This document shows positions 52,327-60,601 of a DNA stretch of 64,000 nt, piece after piece. Numbering within the stretch: the first letter of the stretch is position 1; every line of letters begins with the position of its first letter. The notes under the pieces were generated by a model, which was given only the letters and a program-made list of their open reading frames with translations, was not told where the DNA came from and made no database searches. This DNA is from an uncultured Oscillospiraceae bacterium (GTDB taxonomy: Bacteria > Bacillota > Clostridia > Oscillospirales > Oscillospiraceae): contig CAAEOT010000020.1 of NCBI GenBank assembly GCA_900757655.1, positions 1-64,000 of the forward strand. The letters run 5' to 3'. The position numbers and the translations under genes were made by a program.

Positions 52327-53031
52327 ATGAGCACCATTGCCGAAAACATTGCTGCCATCCGCGCGCGCATCGACGCCGCCGCCCGCACCACGGGCCGCAC
52401 CGGCGCCGACATCACGCTCGTGGCAGCGACGAAGATGAACGACGCCGCGCGCGTGCGCGAGGCCGTTGCCGCCGGGATCGACGCCTGCGGCGAGAACCGC
52501 GTGCAGGAGATGACCGAAAAGCTCGCCCAGGACGCCTACACCGGCGCCCCGCTGCACTTCATCGGCCACCTGCAAACGAACAAGGTCCGGCAGGTCGTGG
52601 GCAAGGTCGATCTCATCCAGTCGGTGGACTCGCCCGAGCTGTTGACCATGATCGAAAAGCGCGCGGCCGGGCAGGGCATCGTGCAGGACATCCTGCTGGA
52701 AGTGAACATCGGCGGCGAGGCCGCCAAGAGCGGCGTGGACCCCGCCGCTCTGCCGCAATTGCTGGAAACGGCCGCCGGCTGCGCGCATATTCGCGTGCGC
52801 GGCCTGATGGCGATCCCGCCCGTGGCAGAAACTTCCGACGGAAATCATGCATATTTTACGAAAATGCATGAGCTTTTTGTTGACATCGGCAGAAAAAAAT
52901 ACGATAATGTTTCTATGGACTTTCTGTCCATGGGTATGAGCGGAGACTTTGAAGACGCCATTTCCGCCGGTGCGAACATGGTGCGCGTCGGCTCGTCGAT
53001 CTTCGGCGCGCGGGATTATTCCCGGCACTGA
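52327..53031 (+). CDS. YggS-family PLP homeostasis protein (PLPBP)
   Basis: A 234-residue PLP-binding protein with a single TIM barrel similar to the N-terminal domain of alanine racemase. The PLP lysine is K36 in LVAATK; GENRVQE and SMGMSGDFEDAI bind phosphate. It keeps PLP levels in balance and is normally found next to sepF in Gram-positives (YlmE), as here. The start follows AAGGAGG. Confidence 0.95.
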   Translation: MSTIAENIAAIRARIDAAARTTGRTGADITLVAATKMNDAARVREAVAAGIDACGENRVQEMTEKLAQDAYTGAPLHFIGHLQTNKVRQVVGKVDLIQSVDSPELLTMIEKRAAGQGIVQDILLEVNIGGEAAKSGVDPAALPQLLETAAGCAHIRVRGLMAIPPVAETSDGNHAYFTKMHELFVDIGRKKYDNVSMDFLSMGMSGDFEDAISAGANMVRVGSSIFGARDYSRH

Positions 53032-53106
53032 ACGCCGCTTCGGCTCACTCCGCAGAGATCAGTGCAGCGGCACGGCAGCCGCCGGCACGTAAAAGGGGGG
53101 TCCCGA

Positions 53107-53664
53107 ATGGGATTTTTGGATGAACTGAAAAAAATGACTCGTCCGTATGATGACGATGACGAGTTTTTCGATGATGAGGATGAAGCGATCCCGGTCGCAG
53201 AAGCGCCCGCTCCGGAGCGTCCTGCCCCGGCCCGTCCGGCTGCGGCACCCCGCCGCCCGGCGCCCGCGCCGAAAAAAAGCACCTTCATCCGCGACGATCC
53301 GGTGACGGAGCCGGAGCGCCCCGCGCCGAGCTACGCGCCGAAGGGCGACAGCCGCGTGGCCGACAAGGTCGTCAACCTCAACAGCGGCGGCCAGCTCAAG
53401 GTCGTGCTCGCCACGCCGAAGCAGTTTGAGTCCGCCGGAGAGATCGCGGACCACCTGCGCGATCGCCGCGCCGTACTCATCAATCTGGAAAAGACGGATC
53501 CGGCCATCTCCCGCCGGCTGATCGACTTTTTGTCCGGCGTCGCCTACGCGCAGGACGGCAAGATCCGCCGCGTGGCAAGCGCGACGTATATCATCACGCC
53601 GTTCAATGTCGACCTCATGGGCGACCAGCTCGACGACATGGAGTCGGGCGAGTTCCATCTGTAA
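53107..53664 (+). CDS. sepF: Cell division protein SepF
   Basis: A 185-residue FtsZ-binding protein. The membrane-targeting helix is at the N-terminus (MGFLDELKKM), then an acidic run of Asp and Glu and a Pro/Ala linker (about 15-85), and the C-terminal SepF domain (about 95-185) with LRDRRAVLINLEKTD and the FLSGVAYAQDGKI segment. The start at 53107 was chosen by the amphipathic N-terminus and the GGGGGG ribosome binding site. Neighbours yggS and divIVA are the usual ones. Confidence 0.95.
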   Translation: MGFLDELKKMTRPYDDDDEFFDDEDEAIPVAEAPAPERPAPARPAAAPRRPAPAPKKSTFIRDDPVTEPERPAPSYAPKGDSRVADKVVNLNSGGQLKVVLATPKQFESAGEIADHLRDRRAVLINLEKTDPAISRRLIDFLSGVAYAQDGKIRRVASATYIITPFNVDLMGDQLDDMESGEFHL

Positions 53665-53735
53665 ATCCGGGCATACTGTCTCTGGCAGCGCCCGTCGTGT
53701 AGTACACCTATAGAAAGAATGGAGGACTATCCAAC

Positions 53736-54410
53736 ATGACTCCTCAGGATATTCGGGAAAAAACGTTTGAAAAAGCGATGTTCGGCGGATACGACATGGC
53801 CGCCGTGCAGAACTATCAGGAAGAAGTGGCCACCGAGCTTGCCAACGCGCAGAAGGAAGTTGCCGTGCTCAAGGGCAAGATGAAGGTGCTGGTCGATAAG
53901 ATAGAAGAGTACCGCGCCAGCGAAGACGCCATGCGTCTGGCCATACTGTCGGCCCAGAAGGTCGGCAAGCAGATAGAGGACGACGCTCAGGCCCGCGCCG
54001 ACAAGATACTCGGCGAGGCCAAGAACACGTCCGACCGAATACTTGGCGGCCTCCAGCACGAAACCGCCAATGAGGAAGCCAAGCTCCTCACCGCCAAAAC
54101 GTCCTGCGCAAAATTTCTGGAAGATGTGCGTAATCTGTGCCTGAACCAGCTCGAGTACCTGGATAAGATCGCCGGGGCGAAGGCTGCGGCCGCGCAGCCT
54201 GCCGCCCAGCCGGCAAGCGTGAGCGCAGCCCCTGCCGAGCCGGTGTCCGAGCCCGCGCAGCCGGAAACTCCGGCCGCCGAGCAGCCCGCGGAAGCCATCC
54301 CCGTGTCCGCCGCCCCTGTGGAGGCGCAGCCGGTGGAGGCCGACGATACCGCGGCCGACAGCGCAGCAGATGACGCCACGCAGCTTTATCACTTCCTGCA
54401 CAACAGCTGA
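53736..54410 (+). CDS. divIVA: DivIVA-domain protein
   Basis: A 224-residue coiled-coil protein. The N-terminal DivIVA segment TPQDIREKTFEKAMFGGYD is followed by a coiled coil (about 25-140) and a Pro/Ala/Glu-rich tail. DivIVA binds curved membrane at poles and septa. The start follows GGAGG. It is in the division cluster downstream of sepF. The tail is longer than in B. subtilis DivIVA (164 residues). A hairpin with T-run separates it from ileS. Confidence 0.93.
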   Translation: MTPQDIREKTFEKAMFGGYDMAAVQNYQEEVATELANAQKEVAVLKGKMKVLVDKIEEYRASEDAMRLAILSAQKVGKQIEDDAQARADKILGEAKNTSDRILGGLQHETANEEAKLLTAKTSCAKFLEDVRNLCLNQLEYLDKIAGAKAAAAQPAAQPASVSAAPAEPVSEPAQPETPAAEQPAEAIPVSAAPVEAQPVEADDTAADSAADDATQLYHFLHNS

Positions 54411-54428
54411 GTGAACATGCAATCAACC

Positions 54429-54469
54429 AGGGCGGGACGGCCGGTGCCGTACCGCCCTGCGCAATTTTT
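54429..54469 (+). terminator. Hairpin with T-run between divIVA and ileS
   Basis: A 13-bp stem AGGGCGGGACGGC / GCCGTACCGCCCT with one mismatch, followed by GCGCAATTTTT. It may end divIVA transcripts or tune ileS. No T-box sequence is present in this 96-bp gap. Confidence 0.75.
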
Positions 54470-54506
54470 GATGGAAATACAACTCTGAGAGGAGAAAGAT
54501 AGAACC

Positions 54507-57314
54507 ATGTCCAAGAACGATTTCAACGCCACGATCAATCTGCCGAAAACAGACTTTCCCATGCGCGCCGGCCTTGCCAAGCGGGAGCCCGAGATGCTCC
54601 AGCGCTGGTACGACATGGACCTGTACCACGAAATGCTCAAAAAGAACGACGGCAAGCCGCGCTTCAGCCTGCACGACGGCCCTCCGTTCTCCAACGGCGA
54701 CATCCATATGGGCCACGCGCTCAACAAGGCGCTCAAGGACTTCATCGTCCGCTCCTACGCCATGCGCGGCTACTACACGCCCTACATCCCCGGCTGGGAC
54801 AACCACGGCATGCCCATCGAGAGTGCCATCATCAAGGAGCAGAAGCTCAACCACAAGGCCATGAGCGTCGCCGACTTCCGCAGCGCGTGCCATGACTATG
54901 CGCAGAAATACATCGACCGCCAGATGGCCGGCTTCAAGCGCATGGGCGTCATGGGCGACTGGGAGCACCCCTACAAGACCATGAACAAGGGCTTCGAGGC
55001 CGACGAGGTGCGTGTGTTCGGCAAGATGTATCAAAATGGCCACATCTACAAGGGCCTCAAGCCCGTGTACTGGTGCCCTCACGATGAGACCGCCCTCGCC
55101 GAGGCGGAGATCGAGTATCAGGACGACCCGTGCACGACCGTGTACGTAAAGTTCCCGATGCACGACGACCTCGGCAAGCTGCCGAACGTCGACCACAGCA
55201 AGCTCTTTTTCGTCATCTGGACGACGACGATCTGGACCCTGCCCGGCAACCTCGCCATCGCGCTCAACCCGCGCGAACTGTATAACCTCGTGCAGGCCCC
55301 GAACGGCGAGGTATACATCATGGCCGACGCCCTGACCGAGAAGGTCATGCACATCGGCGGCTTTGACAGCTACGAGGTGCTCGAGCAGCACCCGGGCGAC
55401 TTCTTTGAGAACATGCTCGCCGACCATCCGTTCCTGCCCAAGACCTCGCGTCTGGTGCTGGCGGACTACGTCACCATGGATTCCGGCACCGGCTGCGTGC
55501 ACACCGCGCCCGGCTTCGGCGCCGACGACTACCTGACCTGCAAGCGCTACGGTATGGACATGGTCGTGCCCGTGGACGATCAGGGCCGCCACACCGACTA
55601 CGCCGGCAAGTACGCCGGTATGTCCACGGAGGAGTCCAACCCCGTCATCCTCGCGGACATGAAGGCTGCCGGTTCCCTGTTCGCCAGCGAGGACATCGTG
55701 CACAGCTACCCGCACTGCTGGCGCTGCAAGCAGCCGATCATCTTCCGCGCCACACCGCAGTGGTTCTGCTCCGTCGATTCGTTCAAGGAGGAGGCCGTCG
55801 CCGCGTGCGAGAACGTGCGCTGGCTCCCCGCGTGGGGCAAGGAGCGCATGGCCGCCATGATCCGCGAGCGCGCCGACTGGTGCATCTCCCGCCAGCGCCG
55901 CTGGGGCCTGCCGATCCCGGTGTTCTACTGCGATGACTGCCACAAGCCCGTGTGCAACGAAGAGAGCATCGAGGCAGTGGCCAAGCTCTTTGAAAAGGAA
56001 GGCAGCAACGCCTGGTTCGACCGCCCGGCGGCCGACATCCTGCCCGAAGGCTTCACCTGCCCGCACTGCGGCGGCAAGCACTTCACCCAGGAGACCGACA
56101 CCCTCGACGGCTGGTTCGACTCCGGCTCCACCCACGTCGCCGCCATGCAGCGCGACCAGGGCTTCTGGCCGGCGGATATGTATATCGAGGGCGGCGACCA
56201 GTACCGCGGCTGGTTCCAGTCGTCCCTGCTCGTGGCCGTCGGCGCGCTCGGCAAGGGCGCCCCGTACCGCGAGTGCCTGACCCACGGCTGGACCGTGGAC
56301 GGCGAGGGCAAGGCCATGCACAAGTCCCTCGGCAACGGCATGGATCCGGCCGAGATTATCAACGAATTCGGCGCCGATATGCTGCGTCTCTGGGCCGGCA
56401 GCGCCGACTACCACGCCGATATGCGCTGCTCCAAGGAGATCTTCAAGCAGCTGACACAAAACTACCTCAAGTTCCGCAACACAGCGCGCTACTGCCTCGG
56501 CAACCTCGACGGGTTCGACGCCGGGCACCTCGTCGCGCCGGAGGATATGCTCCCGCTCGACCGCTGGGCCATCACGAAGCTCAACGATCTCATCCGCCGC
56601 GTAGCCAAGGCGTATGATAACTATGAATTCCACGTGGTCTCGCACGCGATCAACGACTTCTGCGTCGTGGAGCTCTCGAGCTTCTATCTCGACATCATCA
56701 AGGACCGCCTCTACTGCGAGGAGCGCAACGGGCTCAAGCGCCGCAGCGCGCAGACAGCCCTGTTCCTCATCCTCGACAGCATGACGAAGATGTTCGCGCC
56801 GATCCTCGCCTTCACCTGCGACGAGATCTGGCTGGCCATGCCGCACCGCGCCGAGGACGACGCGCGCAACGTGCTGCTCAACGTCATGAACCAGCCGTTC
56901 GACGCCTACGCACTCAGCAACGACGAGCTCGCCAAGTGGGACCAGCTGATCCGCGTCCGCACGGATGTCAACGGCGTGCTCGAGGCCGCTCGCGCCGAAA
57001 AGCGCATCGGCAAGCCGCTCGAGGCTGCCGTGACGCTGCGCGCCGACGATGATGCCGCCAAGGCCGCGCTCGACGACGTGCAGAGCATGAACCTGCCCGA
57101 GCTGCTCATCGTGTCGCAGTGCCTCGTCGGCGGCGACGTGCCGGAAGACGCCGTCACCGGTGCCGGCACGAATTTCCCCGGCCTGCACATCTCCGTGCGC
57201 AACGCGCCCGGCACCAAGTGCCCGCGCTGCTGGATGCACTCCGAGCAGGCCGACCCCGAGACCGGACTGTGCCCGCGCTGCGCCGCCGTCGTCGCCGCGC
57301 AGAAGGCGGAGTAA
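54507..57314 (+). CDS. ileS: Isoleucyl-tRNA synthetase
   Basis: A 935-residue class I synthetase. The HIGH motif is in DIHMGH (65-70), the KMSKS-equivalent is AMHKSLGN near residue 602, with a CP1 editing domain between. The C-terminal zinc finger CPRCW ... CPRC is present. The start follows GAGAGGAG. There is no T-box leader; the closest control element is the hairpin after divIVA. lspA follows 42 bp later, the ileS-lspA order being widespread. Confidence 0.97.
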   Translation: MSKNDFNATINLPKTDFPMRAGLAKREPEMLQRWYDMDLYHEMLKKNDGKPRFSLHDGPPFSNGDIHMGHALNKALKDFIVRSYAMRGYYTPYIPGWDNHGMPIESAIIKEQKLNHKAMSVADFRSACHDYAQKYIDRQMAGFKRMGVMGDWEHPYKTMNKGFEADEVRVFGKMYQNGHIYKGLKPVYWCPHDETALAEAEIEYQDDPCTTVYVKFPMHDDLGKLPNVDHSKLFFVIWTTTIWTLPGNLAIALNPRELYNLVQAPNGEVYIMADALTEKVMHIGGFDSYEVLEQHPGDFFENMLADHPFLPKTSRLVLADYVTMDSGTGCVHTAPGFGADDYLTCKRYGMDMVVPVDDQGRHTDYAGKYAGMSTEESNPVILADMKAAGSLFASEDIVHSYPHCWRCKQPIIFRATPQWFCSVDSFKEEAVAACENVRWLPAWGKERMAAMIRERADWCISRQRRWGLPIPVFYCDDCHKPVCNEESIEAVAKLFEKEGSNAWFDRPAADILPEGFTCPHCGGKHFTQETDTLDGWFDSGSTHVAAMQRDQGFWPADMYIEGGDQYRGWFQSSLLVAVGALGKGAPYRECLTHGWTVDGEGKAMHKSLGNGMDPAEIINEFGADMLRLWAGSADYHADMRCSKEIFKQLTQNYLKFRNTARYCLGNLDGFDAGHLVAPEDMLPLDRWAITKLNDLIRRVAKAYDNYEFHVVSHAINDFCVVELSSFYLDIIKDRLYCEERNGLKRRSAQTALFLILDSMTKMFAPILAFTCDEIWLAMPHRAEDDARNVLLNVMNQPFDAYALSNDELAKWDQLIRVRTDVNGVLEAARAEKRIGKPLEAAVTLRADDDAAKAALDDVQSMNLPELLIVSQCLVGGDVPEDAVTGAGTNFPGLHISVRNAPGTKCPRCWMHSEQADPETGLCPRCAAVVAAQKAE

Positions 57315-57356
57315 ACCACCGATCCCAAAATCCTGATCCGAAAGCGAGGAACCGCT

Positions 57357-58283
57357 ATGTGGTATGCCATCGTAGCCATCCTGATCCTCATCGCTGACCA
57401 AGGCCTGAAGTACTGGGTCACGCTCAACATCCCGCTCGACACCGGGCACGTCACGCTCATCCCCGGCGTGCTGGAGCTGACGAATATCCACAACAACGGC
57501 GCCGCGTTCAGCATCCTGCAGCACGCGCCGCACTGGATCTTCGTCATCTTCACGGTCGTGTTCGCCGCCATCGCGGTGTTCTGCCTGCGGCGCAACGTCG
57601 TGCACGGCAAGATCGGCCGCTGGTCGGTCGTGCTCGTGCTGGCCGGCGCGGTCGGCAACTGCATCGACCGCATCCTCAGCGGCTATGTGGTGGACATGTT
57701 CAATTTCCTGTTCGTGCGCTTCGCCGTGTTCAACCTGGCGGATATCTTCATCGTCGTGGCCGGCATCGCCCTGTGCCTGCACGTCATCTTCTACCGGGGT
57801 GACGGCAGCGAGGACGCACCTGCGCCCAAAAAAGCGCGCAAGCCCCGCAAGCGCGCGGATGCCTCCGCCCGGGCGCACAAGCTGCACCTGCCCGTCCGGC
57901 AGAAGCAGCCCATCGAGCAGCCCGCCGCGCCGAAAGAACCCGCCGCGCAGCCGGCTGCCCCGGCCCCGGCGAAGGATGATCCGTTCGCGGCGTGGGACCG
58001 CGCCCCCGTGCAGGCGCAGCCGGTGACCCCGGCAGCGCCGCCCGCACCAAATACCCCGGCAGCGCCCGCCACTCCGGCACCGGTACAGGCAGCACCCGAG
58101 GCAGCAGCGCCCGCCGCTCCCAGCGCGGAGACGGCTCCGGCGGATCCCCTGCTCGCCTACCTCAACAGCACGCCCGCCGCGCCGGTCGAGCCAGAAGCCC
58201 CGGCCAAGGACACGGACGCCGCCCCGACGGACGGCGAGAGCTACTCGCTCGACGATATTTTGGCGGAGTTTTCGGATCTCTGA
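57357..58283 (+). CDS. lspA: Lipoprotein signal peptidase (LspA) with long C-terminal tail
   Basis: A 308-residue protein. Residues 1-148 are a normal four-helix signal peptidase II with ADQGLKYW (13-20), the catalytic Asp dyad at D104 (GNCIDR) and D129 (FNLADIF). It cleaves prolipoproteins such as the BMP lipoprotein. A further 160 residues, about half Pro and Ala with acidic patches, follow and end in YSLDDILAEFSDL. Family members usually stop near 150-170 residues. The extension should be cytoplasmic. The next gene overlaps the stop by one base (TGATG). Confidence 0.93.
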   Translation: MWYAIVAILILIADQGLKYWVTLNIPLDTGHVTLIPGVLELTNIHNNGAAFSILQHAPHWIFVIFTVVFAAIAVFCLRRNVVHGKIGRWSVVLVLAGAVGNCIDRILSGYVVDMFNFLFVRFAVFNLADIFIVVAGIALCLHVIFYRGDGSEDAPAPKKARKPRKRADASARAHKLHLPVRQKQPIEQPAAPKEPAAQPAAPAPAKDDPFAAWDRAPVQAQPVTPAAPPAPNTPAAPATPAPVQAAPEAAAPAAPSAETAPADPLLAYLNSTPAAPVEPEAPAKDTDAAPTDGESYSLDDILAEFSDL

Positions 58284-59200
58284 TGGAACAACGAACGATT
58301 CAAACACAGGAGAGCGCCGAGCGGATCGACGCTCTCCTTGCGCGCTCTTTTCCGGAGCTCACGCGCAGCGCCGCCCAGCGGCTGCTCGCGCAGGGCGCGG
58401 TGACAAAAGACGGCGCGCCCGTGAAGAAAAACTACAAGACAGCGCCCGGCGACACGTTTGTCGTCACGCTGCCGGATGCCGCGCCCTCGGAGTTGGTGGC
58501 GCAGGATCTGCCGCTGGACGTGGTGTATGAGGACGATGACCTCATCGTCGTCAATAAGCCGCGCGGCATGGTCGTGCACCCCGCGCCCGGCCACGAGGAC
58601 GGCACGCTCGTCAACGCCCTGCTCGCCCACTGCGGCGACAGCCTCTCCGGCGTCGGCGGGGAGCGGCGGCCCGGCATCGTGCACCGCATCGACAAGGACA
58701 CATCCGGTCTGCTCGTCGCGGCGAAAAACGACTTTGCGCATCTTGCGCTCTCGGCGCAGCTGGCCGACCATACGATGGCCCGCACGTATGAGGCCGTCGT
58801 CTGCGGCAATCTGCGCGAAGATGCCGGCACGGTCGACGCGCCCATCGGCCGCCACCCGACGGACCGCAAGCGCATGGCCGTGACGGCCAAAAACGCCCGC
58901 CACGCGGTCACGCACTGGTCGGTCATCGCGCGCTACAACGGCTACACGCACATCCGCTGCGAGCTGGAGACCGGCCGCACGCACCAGATCCGCGTGCACA
59001 TGGCGCACATCGGCCACCCTCTGCTCGGCGATCTGGTCTACGGCCACAAGCGGCCGGAAAAGGGCCTGAGCGGGCAGTGCCTGCACGCGCGGGCGCTGCG
59101 CTTCATCCACCCGCGCACCGGCGCGCTCGTGACGTTCACGTGCCCGCTGCCGGACTATTTTCAGGACGTGCTGGCGCGCCTCGGCCCGCCGGTCGGCTGA
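58283..59200 (+). CDS. rluD: RluA-family pseudouridine synthase (RluD-like)
   Basis: A 305-residue enzyme with an N-terminal S4 domain (about 12-70) and a pseudouridine synthase domain. The catalytic Asp is D137 in HRIDKDTSGLL; GRTHQIRVH is the conserved late motif. RluD-type enzymes modify 23S rRNA; LspA-RluD is a common pair. Its ATG shares a base with the lspA stop, so it is coupled to lspA. The target uridines are inferred. Confidence 0.93.
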   Translation: MEQRTIQTQESAERIDALLARSFPELTRSAAQRLLAQGAVTKDGAPVKKNYKTAPGDTFVVTLPDAAPSELVAQDLPLDVVYEDDDLIVVNKPRGMVVHPAPGHEDGTLVNALLAHCGDSLSGVGGERRPGIVHRIDKDTSGLLVAAKNDFAHLALSAQLADHTMARTYEAVVCGNLREDAGTVDAPIGRHPTDRKRMAVTAKNARHAVTHWSVIARYNGYTHIRCELETGRTHQIRVHMAHIGHPLLGDLVYGHKRPEKGLSGQCLHARALRFIHPRTGALVTFTCPLPDYFQDVLARLGPPVG

Positions 59201-59218
59201 TCAGAAAGGAGCATTCGC

Positions 59219-59695
59219 ATGCGCAGATCCGATCGTGAGATCACCGATTTTCAGGAGCTCATCACCGTCATGAGCGGCTGCGACGTCTGCCGCCTCGCCC
59301 TGCATGACGAGCCGTATCCCTACATCCTGCCACTGAACTTCGGTCTGGAGGTTGACGGCGAGACCGTCCGTCTGTACTTTCACGGCGCGAACGCCGGCAC
59401 AAAGTACGACCTCATCGCCAGAAATCCGAACGTCGCCTTTGAGATGGATCGCGGCCACGAGCTCATCCTCGACGACGAGCACGGCAACTGCACCATGACC
59501 TATGAGAGCGTCATCGGTCAGGGCCGCATCGCAATCGTGCCGGACGCGCAGAAGGAGCACGCGCTGAGCGTGCTCATGGCGCAGTACCGCGCGCCGGACT
59601 TCCCGTATTCCAAGGCCGTCATTCCCGCGACGACCGTCCTGTTCCTGACCGTCGAGCACATGACCGGCAAGCGCCGCGCGAAAAAACACGGGTGA
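59219..59695 (+). CDS. Pyridoxamine 5'-phosphate oxidase-like flavoprotein (NimA type)
   Basis: A 158-residue split-barrel FMN-binding protein related to the nitroimidazole-resistance (Nim) proteins. It has the family stretches MSGCDVCRLAL, YILPLNFGLE, and YFHGANAGTKYDLI. Its role is most likely reductive flavoenzyme; whether it acts on nitroimidazoles is unknown. The start follows AAAGGAG, 18 bp after the rluD-type gene. It ends at a strong terminator. Confidence 0.88.
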   Translation: MRRSDREITDFQELITVMSGCDVCRLALHDEPYPYILPLNFGLEVDGETVRLYFHGANAGTKYDLIARNPNVAFEMDRGHELILDDEHGNCTMTYESVIGQGRIAIVPDAQKEHALSVLMAQYRAPDFPYSKAVIPATTVLFLTVEHMTGKRRAKKHG

Positions 59696-59714
59696 GCACC
59701 GCTCCCCCGGCAGC

Positions 59715-59753
59715 AAAACACCCTCCGCAGGCAAAGCCTGCGGAGGGTGTTTT
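59715..59753. terminator. Bidirectional terminator between the Nim-like and flavodoxin-like genes
   Basis: A perfect 18-bp stem AAAACACCCTCCGCAGGC / GCCTGCGGAGGGTGTTTT with a 3-nt loop. Confidence 0.95.
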
Positions 59754-59771
59754 TCGTGATACCGCCGAAAA

Positions 59772-60389
59772 TCAGCGGATGAAATTGGTGAACTTGCGCA
59801 CTTCCGTCTCCGGGCGCGGAACACCGGCGGCGTCCCCCGCCGCGATGCACTGCAGCAGCCAGAGCAGATTGCGCGCGAGCTGGCGCATGGTCTGCAGGCC
59901 CTCCTCGTCCTGCGCGACGTCCTCCGGGCGCGCACCGTGTACCATCGGCCAGTACTGCGAGGACACGACCGGCATGTTCGAGATCATCGGGTATTTGACC
60001 AGCTGATCGAGCGCGGCCGTCGTGCCCGCGCGCCGCGCCGAGACGACGCAGGCGCAGGGCTTGTTCGCCCAGCCGTCGCCGGCGTAGAACAGTCGGTCGC
60101 AGAACGCCGACATCGCGCCGGAGATTCCGGCATAGTGCACCGGGGACGCGAGCACGAGCGCATCCGCCGTCTCCATCGCGTCAATGGCGTCGTTCACCAG
60201 GCCGCCGCGCACGCAGTGCCCGGTCGCATTGCATCCACCGCAGGCGGTGCAGCCGCCGGCCTGCTCTGCGCCGACGGTCAGGATCTGCGTTTCAACCCCC
60301 GCCGCCTGAAGCACCTGCTCCATTTCGTGCAGGGCGGTGTATGTGCAGCCGCGCGGGTGCGGGCTACCGTTGATCATGAGAATTTTCAT
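59772..60389 (-). CDS. Flavodoxin-family NAD(P)H-dependent FMN reductase
   Basis: A 205-residue flavodoxin-fold protein. The FMN phosphate loop is NGSPHPRGCTYTAL near the N-terminus; a later SPVHYAGISGAMSAFCDR binds the flavin. A cysteine cluster GGCTACGGCNATGHC is typical of iron-sulfur flavoproteins and related reductases. It has its own promoter. It is probably a small redox enzyme for quinones or similar compounds. Confidence 0.88.
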   Translation of the reverse strand: MKILMINGSPHPRGCTYTALHEMEQVLQAAGVETQILTVGAEQAGGCTACGGCNATGHCVRGGLVNDAIDAMETADALVLASPVHYAGISGAMSAFCDRLFYAGDGWANKPCACVVSARRAGTTAALDQLVKYPMISNMPVVSSQYWPMVHGARPEDVAQDEEGLQTMRQLARNLLWLLQCIAAGDAAGVPRPETEVRKFTNFIR

Positions 60390-60406
60390 TGTATCACCTC
60401 AAGCGC

Positions 60407-60435
60407 AGGATAGCACAAATCGCCGACCCACGCAA
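60407..60435 (-). promoter_or_regulatory. Promoter of the flavodoxin-family gene
   Basis: On the minus strand TTGCGT (60430-60435), 17 bp and TATCCT (60407-60412). Confidence 0.6.
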
Positions 60436-60473
60436 GGCAGCGCCCCGGCTGATTCCCGCACATGGGCAAAGAT

Positions 60474-60513
60474 AAAAACGCCCTCCGGACGGTTTCTCAC
60501 CCGGAGGGCGTTT
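60474..60513 (-). terminator. Terminator of the SDR-OFA-GntP operon
   Basis: A stem AAACGCCCTCCGG / CCGGAGGGCGTTT with U-run on the minus strand. A further GCCCCGCAGG/CCTTCGGGG-type hairpin lies at about 60536-60562. No gene is seen in 60390-60601. Confidence 0.88.
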
Positions 60514-60601
60514 CTGCAGCGCAAACAACGATTGCCCCGAAGGCCGATGGCCTGCGGGGCGGTGTTTTCTATTGGGGGACATGCGCTCGCGCACATGCAC
60601 A

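Noticed and set aside
54411..54506. T-box leader in front of ileS
   Set aside because: The gap is only 96 bp and contains a plain hairpin; no T-box core sequence or specifier stem fits.
54423..58307. Open frame of 1294 codons on the minus strand
   Set aside because: Antisense to ileS and lspA, with no domain and shadow-like composition.
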